Assembly (NCBI GenBank): GCA_900540375.1
Contig: UQFS01000024.1
Span: 1-57,244 of the forward strand
DNA: 57,244 bases
Reading direction: 5' to 3'
Source: an uncultured Prevotella sp.
GTDB lineage: Bacteria > Bacteroidota > Bacteroidia > Bacteroidales > Bacteroidaceae
Of the stretch, positions 25,241 through 32,733 are shown piece after piece (position 1 is the stretch's first letter; every line of letters begins with the position of its first letter). Under the pieces are notes generated by a model that was not told the origin of the DNA, ran no database searches, and saw only the letters and a list, made by a program, of their open reading frames with translations. The position numbers and the translations under genes are program-made.

Positions 25241-26637
25241 GACTTCTCTTTTTCTGTCTCCTCGCTTTGTGTCTCGTCTGTCACCTCTTCCATCTCTCTG
25301 TCCAGTCGTCCCCGCCACAGATACTTGCGTGTCTCGTGCACGATGACGCCACTGAGGAAGAGCAGGGAGAGCAGGTTGGGGATCGCCATGAGTGCATTCA
25401 TGCAGTCTGCGATGTTCCAAACCAGTTCCAGACTGATCACACTGCCGATGAACACACACACGATGTAGAGCAGGCGATAGCCCAGCATCCAGCGGCGGCC
25501 ACCCAAGTACTCCACGCAGCGCTCGCCGTAGTAGCTCCATCCGAGTATCGTACTGAAGGCGAAGGTCAGCAGTCCAAAGGTCAGCAACGGCTTGCCGACG
25601 TAGGGAATCTTGCTGAAAGCGACCTTTGTGAGCTGAGCGCCGTCGTGGAACGTGATGTCGGGATAGGCGATGATGCTGCTCACGATGACCAGTCCGGTCA
25701 GCGCGCAGATGACGACGGTGTCCCAGAACGTCGCTGTACTCGATACCAAAGCCTGTCTTACCGGGTTGCGCGTCTGAGCGGCTGCGGCTACGATCGGCGC
25801 TGAGCCCAGTCCTGACTCATTGGAGAACAGGCCGCGTGCGATGCCGTAGCGTGCGGCCATGATCACCGTACCGCCGACAAAGCCGCCTCCTGCTGCCTGC
25901 GGCGTGAAAGCCGAACGGACGATCAGTTCGATGGCGGGCCACAGACTGCCGTGGTTGATAAAGAGAATATAGATGCAGCCCAAGGCATAGAAAACGGCCA
26001 TGAACGGCACCAACATGCTGCATACCTTGGAGATGCTCTTCACGCCGCCGATAATCACTGCCGCCGTGAGCAGCGTGATGATGGTTCCGACGATGGCCGG
26101 ACTGATGCCGTAGCTCTCATGGGCTATCGTGGCGATGGCGTTGGCCTGTACGGTGTTGCCGATGCCAAATGAGGCGCAGGCGGCAAAGACAGCAAAGAGC
26201 ACCGCCAGCCATTTCCATCCCAAGCCTTTCTCAAGGGCATACATCGGACCGCCCAACATACGGCCGTCGGGTGTCTTTACGCGGTATTTGATGGCGAGCA
26301 AGCCCTCGGAATACTTTGTCGCGATGCCGAAGACACCTGTCAGCCAGCACCACAGCACGGCACCGGGGCCGCCGAGCGAGATCGCCGTGGCCACGCCGAC
26401 GATATTACCCGTGCCGATCGTTGCTGCCAATGCCGTGGCCAACGCACCAAACTGCGACACGTCGCCCGTGGCACCAGGGTCACGCCTGACCGACAACTTG
26501 ATGGCTGTCCACAGATGGCGCTGCGGAATGTGCAACCGAATGGTCAGGAAGATATGCGTGCCCAACAATAAAGTGATCATTGGCCAGCCCCACAGTAGTC
26601 CGCTGAGAGCAGTGAAGAATTCGTTAACTTGACTCAT
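25237..26637 (-). CDS. Alanine/glycine:cation (AGCS) symporter
   Basis: 466 residues with about ten hydrophobic segments. The family signature block is clear: GALATALAATIGTGNIVGVA (about 64-83), SLGGPGAVLWCWLTGVFGIA, YSEGLLAIKYR, GGPMYALEKGLGWKW, then GLFSNESGLGSAPIVAAAAQ near 270. AGCS carriers import alanine or glycine with Na+ or H+. The C-terminus is acidic/basic and dispensable-looking (REMEEVTDETQSEETEKEKS). It follows the two DUF4230 genes by 13 bp, so it is the third gene of that operon. Confidence 0.93.
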   Translation of the reverse strand: MSQVNEFFTALSGLLWGWPMITLLLGTHIFLTIRLHIPQRHLWTAIKLSVRRDPGATGDVSQFGALATALAATIGTGNIVGVATAISLGGPGAVLWCWLTGVFGIATKYSEGLLAIKYRVKTPDGRMLGGPMYALEKGLGWKWLAVLFAVFAACASFGIGNTVQANAIATIAHESYGISPAIVGTIITLLTAAVIIGGVKSISKVCSMLVPFMAVFYALGCIYILFINHGSLWPAIELIVRSAFTPQAAGGGFVGGTVIMAARYGIARGLFSNESGLGSAPIVAAAAQTRNPVRQALVSSTATFWDTVVICALTGLVIVSSIIAYPDITFHDGAQLTKVAFSKIPYVGKPLLTFGLLTFAFSTILGWSYYGERCVEYLGGRRWMLGYRLLYIVCVFIGSVISLELVWNIADCMNALMAIPNLLSLLFLSGVIVHETRKYLWRGRLDREMEEVTDETQSEETEKEKS

Positions 26638-26650
26638 GCTGTCATCAATG

Positions 26651-27280
26651 CTACTTGTTTTCTATCCTTATGTTTTTAAATCCCAGTGCGCGGAACATCG
26701 TCCAGAGCTGTGCCCGTGCGTTTTTCCGGGCCGATGCCAGATTGGCTTTGCTCAGGCAGCGTTGCCGCATCTTTGTCTTCGCCTGTTCCGCCATGGCAGC
26801 GCGGTCTTCCTCACTCCATTTCCCACTCTCATAAAATGATCTCGTGCGCGCCTCGTCGAGAAAATTGTCGCTCACCAGTCCGATGGGTGGCAGTGTGGCG
26901 ATGAGCGTGTCGCCTTTCACCTTGAGCCACTCCTCTTTATACTGTTGCATGTCGAAGCCCAGGCGCAGCGTGCCGTAGTAGACGCGTGCCAGCTCGTCGT
27001 CGCCGAAGAAGCCGTGGCGCACGGTGTCGACGAGTTCCTCGTCAGCGATCTCCAGAAACACCCATTGTCCCGTGTTGCGGATGCTCTCCATGACGACGGG
27101 CGTGACGCTGATCCCCTGGTTGTGCGAGACCGAGACATGTTGGTCCGACAGTGCCCGTTTAATGAAGAAGAGGGCAGCGACAACCAGCACGATGGTGACC
27201 GTAGCCGAGATGAGCACCAGCCGCAGGTCGGTACTTGCGCGACCCAGCAGTCGGGAGAGAAGGGAGTGCTTTGTTGTCAT
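26651..27280 (-). CDS. DUF4230 protein, membrane-anchored
   Basis: 209 residues. Short cytoplasmic N-terminus, one membrane segment at about 21-42 (LVLISATVTIVLVVAALFFI), then the DUF4230 domain (VVMESIRNTGQWVFLEIADE, ARVYYGTLRLGFDMQQYKEE, VKGDTLIATLPPIGLVSDNF), and a helical C-terminus ending in FRALGFKNIRIENK. The family's function is unknown. It lies 3 bp after another DUF4230 gene and 13 bp before the AGCS symporter gene. Confidence 0.85.
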   Translation of the reverse strand: MTTKHSLLSRLLGRASTDLRLVLISATVTIVLVVAALFFIKRALSDQHVSVSHNQGISVTPVVMESIRNTGQWVFLEIADEELVDTVRHGFFGDDELARVYYGTLRLGFDMQQYKEEWLKVKGDTLIATLPPIGLVSDNFLDEARTRSFYESGKWSEEDRAAMAEQAKTKMRQRCLSKANLASARKNARAQLWTMFRALGFKNIRIENK

Positions 27281-27283
27281 GGC

Positions 27284-27943
27284 TTAGTTGCTTTTACGGA
27301 TAAGGGTTTCAAAGGGGCTGTTGCCGAGATCATCGCGGAAGGTGATCACCACATCCTCGTCGTCCCAGCCCATCTGCCGCAGCATCGGCATGAGCTGCTG
27401 TACGGCACTCTGCCGTGCGCTCTCTGTGAGATTCATCTTTTCCAGCGACCTGACGATGGCCGTGCGCCCCTGTTGCTCGATGCGTGAGCGCTCTTCGTCG
27501 GAGAAGCGGGTGCGTAGCAGTGCCACCTTCTCTTTGACTTGCCCGTGGTCGATGGCCGTCGCGGTGAGCGTCACCTGCGGGTCAGGGAGGATGATCTCCA
27601 GCCTTCTGCCGTTGCGGCGTACCTGCGAGGGAGAGAAGTGAGAGAAGTCGATGGAGGCCTGCGCCGTGGCTGTCATGGGGATGGCAATACGGCGCAGGCC
27701 CAGTGGCAGGTCCATCTTGATTTTTTTTCCTAACAGGCGCCCGGTGAGTGCCGCAGTGTCGTCGTAGACGACGATCTTGCGGAGCTTGTACTCCTGAGTA
27801 TAGAGTTTTGCGCAATGTTGTATCTGATAGACCATCATGGCCGTCGTGTCCGTGGCGGTCTCCTGTGGCTTGCTGACATTTTGATGTCGGCAACCCATCA
27901 GTAAAGGGACAAAAAGAAACAGTGCAATGACTTTTCGTATCAT
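27284..27943 (-). CDS. DUF4230 lipoprotein
   Basis: 219 residues. Lipobox LLMGC makes it a lipoprotein (MIRKVIALFLFVPLLMGCRH). The DUF4230 domain follows: YQIQHCAKLYTQEYKLRKIV, RRIAIPMTATAQASIDFSHF, RRLEIILPDPQVTLTATAID, and a helical end. It is a clear paralogue of the next gene, but anchored by lipid instead of a membrane helix. It has a good promoter (27985-28015) and heads a three-gene operon with the second DUF4230 gene and the symporter. Confidence 0.85.
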   Translation of the reverse strand: MIRKVIALFLFVPLLMGCRHQNVSKPQETATDTTAMMVYQIQHCAKLYTQEYKLRKIVVYDDTAALTGRLLGKKIKMDLPLGLRRIAIPMTATAQASIDFSHFSPSQVRRNGRRLEIILPDPQVTLTATAIDHGQVKEKVALLRTRFSDEERSRIEQQGRTAIVRSLEKMNLTESARQSAVQQLMPMLRQMGWDDEDVVITFRDDLGNSPFETLIRKSN

Positions 27944-27984
27944 CAGTTCTCTGTTTGTTGAGGTTCGTTACATGTTTGTAAATG

Positions 27985-28015
27985 CAAAGTTAGTGTAAAC
28001 GAGTGGAATATCAAA
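27985..28015 (-). promoter_or_regulatory. Promoter of the DUF4230-DUF4230-AGCS operon
   Basis: Minus-strand TAACTTTG (27985-27992) with TTTG (28012-28015) 19 bp upstream. Confidence 0.7.
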
Positions 28016-28077
28016 GAAAAAGCGTCTTTTTCTTTGTATTCTTATGTGCATTCTGTCGCTTTTTCGTAGTTTTTTCC

Positions 28078-28085
28078 TACCTTTG
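28078..28085 (+). promoter_or_regulatory. -7 element of the DUF4738 gene
   Basis: TACCTTTG, 23 bp before the start codon; a T-rich TTTTTCG about 12-17 bp upstream is a poor -33 match. Confidence 0.5.
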
Positions 28086-28108
28086 CACTGGTAAATACAG
28101 ATAAAACG

Positions 28109-28633
28109 ATGAAAATATACACTTCATTGACTTTGATGCTCCTGACGGTGATGCTGTGTTTCAGCTGTAAGGAGGAGAAGAAAGCGCAGACCGTGCGCAA
28201 GGTTCAAAAGATTGTCGCACCGGCGGGTCCCCGTGCGATGGGCGACAACACCGTGTCGCGCAAGGTCGGCTGGGTCGGCGGAATCTATACTGTCGAGGTC
28301 AAGCGCCGTGCTGATAAGAGTCTGGCCAAGGCTTCGGATGGCAGCCACGATTATTACGACAATAAGATCAGCGTGCGCATCCTGCGGCAGAACGGCTCCG
28401 AATTTTTCAACCGGGAATTTACCAAAGCTGACTTCAAGGCTAAAGTCGATGACCAATATTATCGTGAAGGGGCACTCCTGGGCATTGTTTTTGTGCGTCC
28501 CGAAGGCACTGATCTCGTCTTCGCGGCCAGCGTGGGCAATCCCGATAAGTCGAGCGACGAGTACGTGCCGCTGGTGCTGAAGATCAGCAAACTTGGAACG
28601 GTGACGGTCACACAGGACGAAGATCTGGAGTAA
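28109..28633 (+). CDS. DUF4738 lipoprotein
   Basis: 174 residues. Signal MKIYTSLTLMLLTVMLCFSC gives a lipidated Cys near 20, then a charged tether (KEEKKAQTVRKVQKI). The rest (RKVGWVGGIYTVEVKRRADK, DYYDNKISVRILRQNGSEFF, REGALLGIVFVRPEGTDLVF, YVPLVLKISKLGTVTVTQDE) looks like a single beta-rich domain and matches my memory of DUF4738. Function unknown. It is transcribed divergently from the DUF4230 operon. Confidence 0.75.
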   Translation: MKIYTSLTLMLLTVMLCFSCKEEKKAQTVRKVQKIVAPAGPRAMGDNTVSRKVGWVGGIYTVEVKRRADKSLAKASDGSHDYYDNKISVRILRQNGSEFFNREFTKADFKAKVDDQYYREGALLGIVFVRPEGTDLVFAASVGNPDKSSDEYVPLVLKISKLGTVTVTQDEDLE

Positions 28634-28945
28634 AAAGTAGGAATAAGGCCTTGCACCGTCCGTCCCCTTCGGGGACATGATACGTGGTTAAGCTTAGTTG
28701 CTTACTTCCCTTAAATGTTGGATTAACTGACATTTTTCGACCCATTTCCTTGCGATTTTCTGCACCAAGGTGTCCTTTGCTCCAAAAGAAGCCAAAAATG
28801 ACGAGTTTTCTATAATTAGCTGTTGGATAGATGATTACGATATAATTTGTGCCTGTCATCATCCTTTGGTTTTCTTTTTCGCTTGTTTCAGCCCTCAGAA
28901 GCCGTCGTTTTTGCGCATAAAATGTCACTTTCTTGTTGTCAAAAA
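28634..28945. other. Gene-free stretch after the DUF4738 gene
   Basis: GTCCCCTTCGGGGAC (about 28661-28675) can form a 6-bp stem, but no T-run follows. Otherwise nothing coding is seen; the part from about 28722 weakly resembles 695-770. Confidence 0.4.
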
Positions 28946-29113
28946 GCCTTTTTGATAGTGTCAGAAAGGCTTCCTGACCTGGTCACAACGCCTTTCTGAC
29001 CTTCTCATCTCACCTTTTTGATAGGTACAAAGTACCGAGATGACAACCAACCCTCGGTTTTCCCGTTTTTTCTTCTCTCTAGAATGAAAGTTTTCGTGGA
29101 CGTGTTTTTGTCA
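28946..29113. repeat. 22-bp-period degenerate tandem array, copy B
   Basis: Units starting at 28946, 28968, 28990 and 29012 are exactly 22 bp apart and begin (A/G)(C/G)CTT(T/C)(T/C)TGA(T/C); further units fade. The array ends with CTCTAGAATGAAAGT (29077-29091) and a GTGTTTTTGTCA (29102-29113), as copy A does at 891-1089. Confidence 0.7.
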
Positions 29114-29182
29114 GAAAATATCGACTTGTGTGGTTGAATTTAGTGTCTGATTCTGATAAAAACCAGTTAAACCCTTGCTGCG

Positions 29183-29381
29183 ATGCAAGGGCTGCGCCGT
29201 CTCGACAAAGTCGCAGACCGCATCAACCGCGCCGAAGGCAAGGATACCCTCGTCCTCGGTTCCCAGCAGTACCCGTCCTCATGAGAAGGGTAAGACTGCC
29301 CATTTTGCCGATGCCATCCGACGTGACTGGAAGAGTCCCAATTACACGACACGATGGGAAGATATTATTCATGTAAGGTAA
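29183..29381 (+). pseudogene. 3' remnant of a Y-family (UmuC-like) DNA polymerase gene
   Basis: One frame from 29183 reads MQGLRRLDKVADRINRAEGK then DTLVLGSQQYP, and after a shift near 29275-29285 another frame reads GKTAHFADAIRRDWKSPNYT then TRWEDIIHVR and stops at 29381. A final SPxYTTRW segment is how UmuC-type Y-family polymerases of Bacteroidota end, so this looks like their C-terminal end with the rest lost. It is frameshifted and has no start region. Confidence 0.5.
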
Positions 29382-29441
29382 GGAATAAGTAACACGTACT
29401 TTTTCTTTTGTGATTTCTTGGTGTTATGGTATATATTGCAA

Positions 29442-29467
29442 AGAGTTTGTTACATGTTACAAACTCT
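29442..29467 (+). promoter_or_regulatory. Inverted repeat upstream of xusA, candidate operator
   Basis: AGAGTTTGT (29442-29450) and ACAAACTCT (29459-29467) are a perfect 9-bp inverted repeat around TACATGTT. It lies 18-43 bp upstream of the -7 element, where an activator or repressor dimer would bind. No regulator gene is present in the window. Confidence 0.55.
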
Positions 29468-29484
29468 ATGCGCTTTTTATATAT

Positions 29485-29492
29485 TAACTTTG
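29485..29492 (+). promoter_or_regulatory. -7 element of the xus operon
   Basis: TAACTTTG, giving a start of transcription near 29498 and a 5' leader of about 93 nt. There is no good -33 TTTG at the right distance, consistent with an activator-dependent promoter. Confidence 0.6.
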
Positions 29493-29496
29493 CAGC

Positions 29497-29529
29497 GTGT
29501 TCAACCTAAATTTTATTTAAGGTTAACAC
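29497..29529 (+). other. Hairpin at the 5' end of the xus mRNA
   Basis: GTGTT-C-AACCT (29497-29507) pairs with AGGTT-AACAC (29520-29529) with one bulged C. It begins at the predicted transcription start, so it could protect the 5' end of the long mRNA. Confidence 0.45.
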
Positions 29530-29590
29530 TGTCGCAAGACACATGGTGATATAGATCCTAATAATAAAAAGCTTAAATAATGAAGAGAAC

Positions 29591-32500
29591 ATGAACAAAC
29601 TATTGTTAAGAACACAACGATTAGCCACCACGCTGACGTTGGCTTCACTCTTTGCTGTGGGCATACAGGCTCAGCAGAAGTACACGGTCAAGGGTAGTGT
29701 GGTAGACGAGAAAGGTGAGCCGGTCATCGGCGCCACCATCATGGAGGGCGGTTCTTCCAATGGTACCGTCACCGATTTGGACGGCAACTTTGTCATCAAT
29801 GTCAAAGGTGCCGGTTCCACGTTGAAGGTATCTTATGTCGGCATGTTGCCACAGGACGTGAAGGTAGGAAGTAAGCATACCATGCGCGTCACCCTGCGCG
29901 ACGATGACCAGAATCTCGGTGAGGTCGTCGTCGTCGGTTACGGTCAGCAGAAGAAAGCCTCGGTGGTCGGCTCCATCACCCAGACCACAGGTAAGGTGCT
30001 TGAGCGCGCCGGTGGTGTGAGCAGCATCGGTGCCGCCCTGACCGGTAATCTGCCGGGCGTGGTGACGATGAGCTCCACGGGTATGCCGGGTGAGGAAGAC
30101 CCGAAGATCGTCATCCGTGGCGTGAGCTCGTGGAACAACAGCGACCCGCTCATCCTCGTCGACGGTATCGAGCGCCCGATGAACAGCATCGACATCTCCT
30201 CTGTACAGAGCATCTCTGTGTTGAAGGATGCCTCGGCAACTGCTGTCTATGGTGTGCGTGGTGCCAACGGCGTCATCCTGATCACTACCAAGCGTGGTCA
30301 GGAGGGTCAGGCCAAGATAGAGGTAGGCATGAACGCCACACTGAAGTTCGTCAGCCAGCTGCCCGGCTCGCTCCACAGTGCCGACGCCCTGATGATCCGC
30401 AACCAGGCCGCCGAGCAGGAGCTCGGCTTGAAGCCTGACTCATGGAACAAGGTGCTGCCCATCGACATCATTGAGAAATACCGCCATCCCGCCAATCTTG
30501 AGGAAGCCGAGCGCTACCCCGACGTGGACTGGCAGAAAGAGGTGTTCAAGAACCACGCCATGGCCTACAACCCACATGTCAACGTCAGCGGTGGTACGAA
30601 GTTCGTGAAATACTTCGCTGCCGTTGACTACCTGCATGAGGGCGACCTCTTCCGGCAGTGGGACAACAACCGTGGCTATAAAGCCGGTTATGGCTATGAC
30701 CGTATCAACGCACGTGCCAATCTCGACTTCGCGCTCACACGCACCACTACTTTAAAGGTGAACCTCTTCGGCAGCCACGGCGAGCGCAAGGGGCCTTGGG
30801 GCACCGCTACCGGTTCGTTTGGTGAGAGTCAGCTTTGGCAGGCCGCTTACAGTGCACCGCGCGATGCCTTTATCCCAAGATACAGCGACGGTACCTGGGG
30901 CTACTATCCTGCCGACTCGCAGGGAGCGCCGAACTCTATTCTTAATCTCGCCCTTTCCGGAACAGAGAAGCACACCACCACACGTATCAACACCGACTTC
31001 ACGCTGACACAGAAGCTCGACTTCATCACCAAGGGACTCTCGGCAAGCGCACTCGTCAGTTGGGACAATGTGTTCCAGGAGGACGGACGTGGCATCAACG
31101 ACCTCTACCACGGCACACAGGAGAAATGGATCAATCCTGATACGGGACAGACCGTTTACTTGCAGCCACAGCAGGGCAATACCAATTTCGACTTCCAGGA
31201 AGGCATCCTTTGGAGCACAGCAGGAGGTTCGGTCAACAACGGTGCCACCGTGCGTAACCTCTTCTATCAGGCACAGCTCAACTACGCACGCAAGTTCGGC
31301 AAGCACGACGTCACGGCCATGGGCGTATTCAACCGTACGGAGAATGCCTACGGCAGCGACTTCTCACATTACCGTGAGGACTGGGCCTTCCGTGCCACTT
31401 ATAACTACGACGGCCGCTACTTCGCTGAGTACAACGGTGCTTACAACGGTTCCGAGCAGTTCGGTCCCGACTACCGCTTCGACTGGTTCCACTCCGGTGC
31501 TGTGGGCTACACGATCAGCGAGGAGAAGTTCTTCAAACCGCTCAAAAAGTATGTCGACCTGCTCAAGTTCCGTTACAGTATCGGTCAGGTCGGTGACGAC
31601 GGTGCCAACATCGGCCGCTGGCTCTATGCTACACAGTGGGCCTACGGTGGCAGTTCGGTTTTGGGCCTGAGCGGCGACGCCAGTCCTTATACATGGTACA
31701 AAGAGTCAAAAATTGGTAACTCCAATATCCATTGGGAGAAGTCTACCAAGCAGAACTTTGGTATCGACTATGGCTTCTTGGGCGGACTCATTACCGGTAA
31801 CATCGACTTCTTCGTCGACAACCGCCACGACGTGCTGATTGCCGGTGGCAACCGCGCCGTTCCGTCTTACTTCGGAGCCACTGCGCCGACAGCCAACCTC
31901 GGTAAGGTGCGCACCAAAGGTTATGAGTTGGAGTTGCGTCTGAACAAGACATTCAACGGTCACCACTTCTGGGGCAATTTCTCCATGACGCACGCTACCA
32001 ACAAGATTCTGAAATACGACGATCCCGCTCTGCTGCCTGCTTACCAAAAGCAGCAAGGCTTTGCCATCGGACAGGACCACGCCAATCTGACCAGCGGCTT
32101 TGCAAACACCTGGGATGACGTCATCGGCATCACCCGCTACGACACCAACGATGACCAGAAGATGCCGGGCATGTATGACGTCATCGACTACAACGGCGAC
32201 GGTGTCATCGACAGCAACGACAGCGCACCCTACGGCTACACGGGTACGCCCGAGAATACCTATAACGCTACCATCGGTTGGGACTGGAAAGGCTTCTCGG
32301 TCTATGTGCAGTTCTACGGTGTGACGAATGTCAACCGCTATGTGGGCTTCAACTCACTGGGCAAGAACCTCGATACCGTCTTTGACGAGGGTACCTTCTG
32401 GACCAAGTACACCCAGAACGCCGACGCGCCGATTCCCCGTCTGAACTCGCAACCCTCCTACTACGAAGGCACGCGCTTCCACTACGACGGCAGCTTCATC

Positions 32501-32719
32501 CGCCTGAAGAATGCCGAGGTGAGCTACACCTTCACACAGCCATGGGTGAAACATCTCGGACTCAGCAGCCTGATGGTCTATGTCAACGGCAACAACCTTT
32601 GGGTATGGAGCCGCATGCCGGATGACCGTGAGAGCAACTACGCCGGTACGGGTCTGGCCTCGCAAGGCGCTTATCCTACTGTCAAGCGTGTCAATATGGG
32701 TATTAAAATCAATCTGTAA
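29591..32719 (+). CDS. xusA: SusC-like TonB-dependent transporter, xylan locus (XusA)
   Basis: 1042 residues. Signal peptide (about 1-27, ending GIQAQ), carboxypeptidase-D-like domain (about 30-110, VKGSVVDEKGEPVIGATIME), TonB box EVVVVGYG, plug domain with SIGAALTGNLPGVVTMSSTG and VILVDGIERP-like motif, DASATAVYGVRGANGVILIT, then a long barrel ending GIKINL. SusC proteins import oligosaccharides across the outer membrane with TonB energy. The order SusC-SusD-SusC-SusD-XusE-GH10 after it is that of the xylan cluster of Prevotella and Bacteroides, hence the name. First gene of the operon. Confidence 0.9.
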   Translation: MNKLLLRTQRLATTLTLASLFAVGIQAQQKYTVKGSVVDEKGEPVIGATIMEGGSSNGTVTDLDGNFVINVKGAGSTLKVSYVGMLPQDVKVGSKHTMRVTLRDDDQNLGEVVVVGYGQQKKASVVGSITQTTGKVLERAGGVSSIGAALTGNLPGVVTMSSTGMPGEEDPKIVIRGVSSWNNSDPLILVDGIERPMNSIDISSVQSISVLKDASATAVYGVRGANGVILITTKRGQEGQAKIEVGMNATLKFVSQLPGSLHSADALMIRNQAAEQELGLKPDSWNKVLPIDIIEKYRHPANLEEAERYPDVDWQKEVFKNHAMAYNPHVNVSGGTKFVKYFAAVDYLHEGDLFRQWDNNRGYKAGYGYDRINARANLDFALTRTTTLKVNLFGSHGERKGPWGTATGSFGESQLWQAAYSAPRDAFIPRYSDGTWGYYPADSQGAPNSILNLALSGTEKHTTTRINTDFTLTQKLDFITKGLSASALVSWDNVFQEDGRGINDLYHGTQEKWINPDTGQTVYLQPQQGNTNFDFQEGILWSTAGGSVNNGATVRNLFYQAQLNYARKFGKHDVTAMGVFNRTENAYGSDFSHYREDWAFRATYNYDGRYFAEYNGAYNGSEQFGPDYRFDWFHSGAVGYTISEEKFFKPLKKYVDLLKFRYSIGQVGDDGANIGRWLYATQWAYGGSSVLGLSGDASPYTWYKESKIGNSNIHWEKSTKQNFGIDYGFLGGLITGNIDFFVDNRHDVLIAGGNRAVPSYFGATAPTANLGKVRTKGYELELRLNKTFNGHHFWGNFSMTHATNKILKYDDPALLPAYQKQQGFAIGQDHANLTSGFANTWDDVIGITRYDTNDDQKMPGMYDVIDYNGDGVIDSNDSAPYGYTGTPENTYNATIGWDWKGFSVYVQFYGVTNVNRYVGFNSLGKNLDTVFDEGTFWTKYTQNADAPIPRLNSQPSYYEGTRFHYDGSFIRLKNAEVSYTFTQPWVKHLGLSSLMVYVNGNNLWVWSRMPDDRESNYAGTGLASQGAYPTVKRVNMGIKINL

Positions 32720-32733
32720 TACTGTCTTCAACA

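Noticed and set aside
891..29113. The 22-bp arrays as CRISPR
   Set aside because: Units are degenerate, directly adjoining and have no unique spacers of constant length; no cas genes are present.
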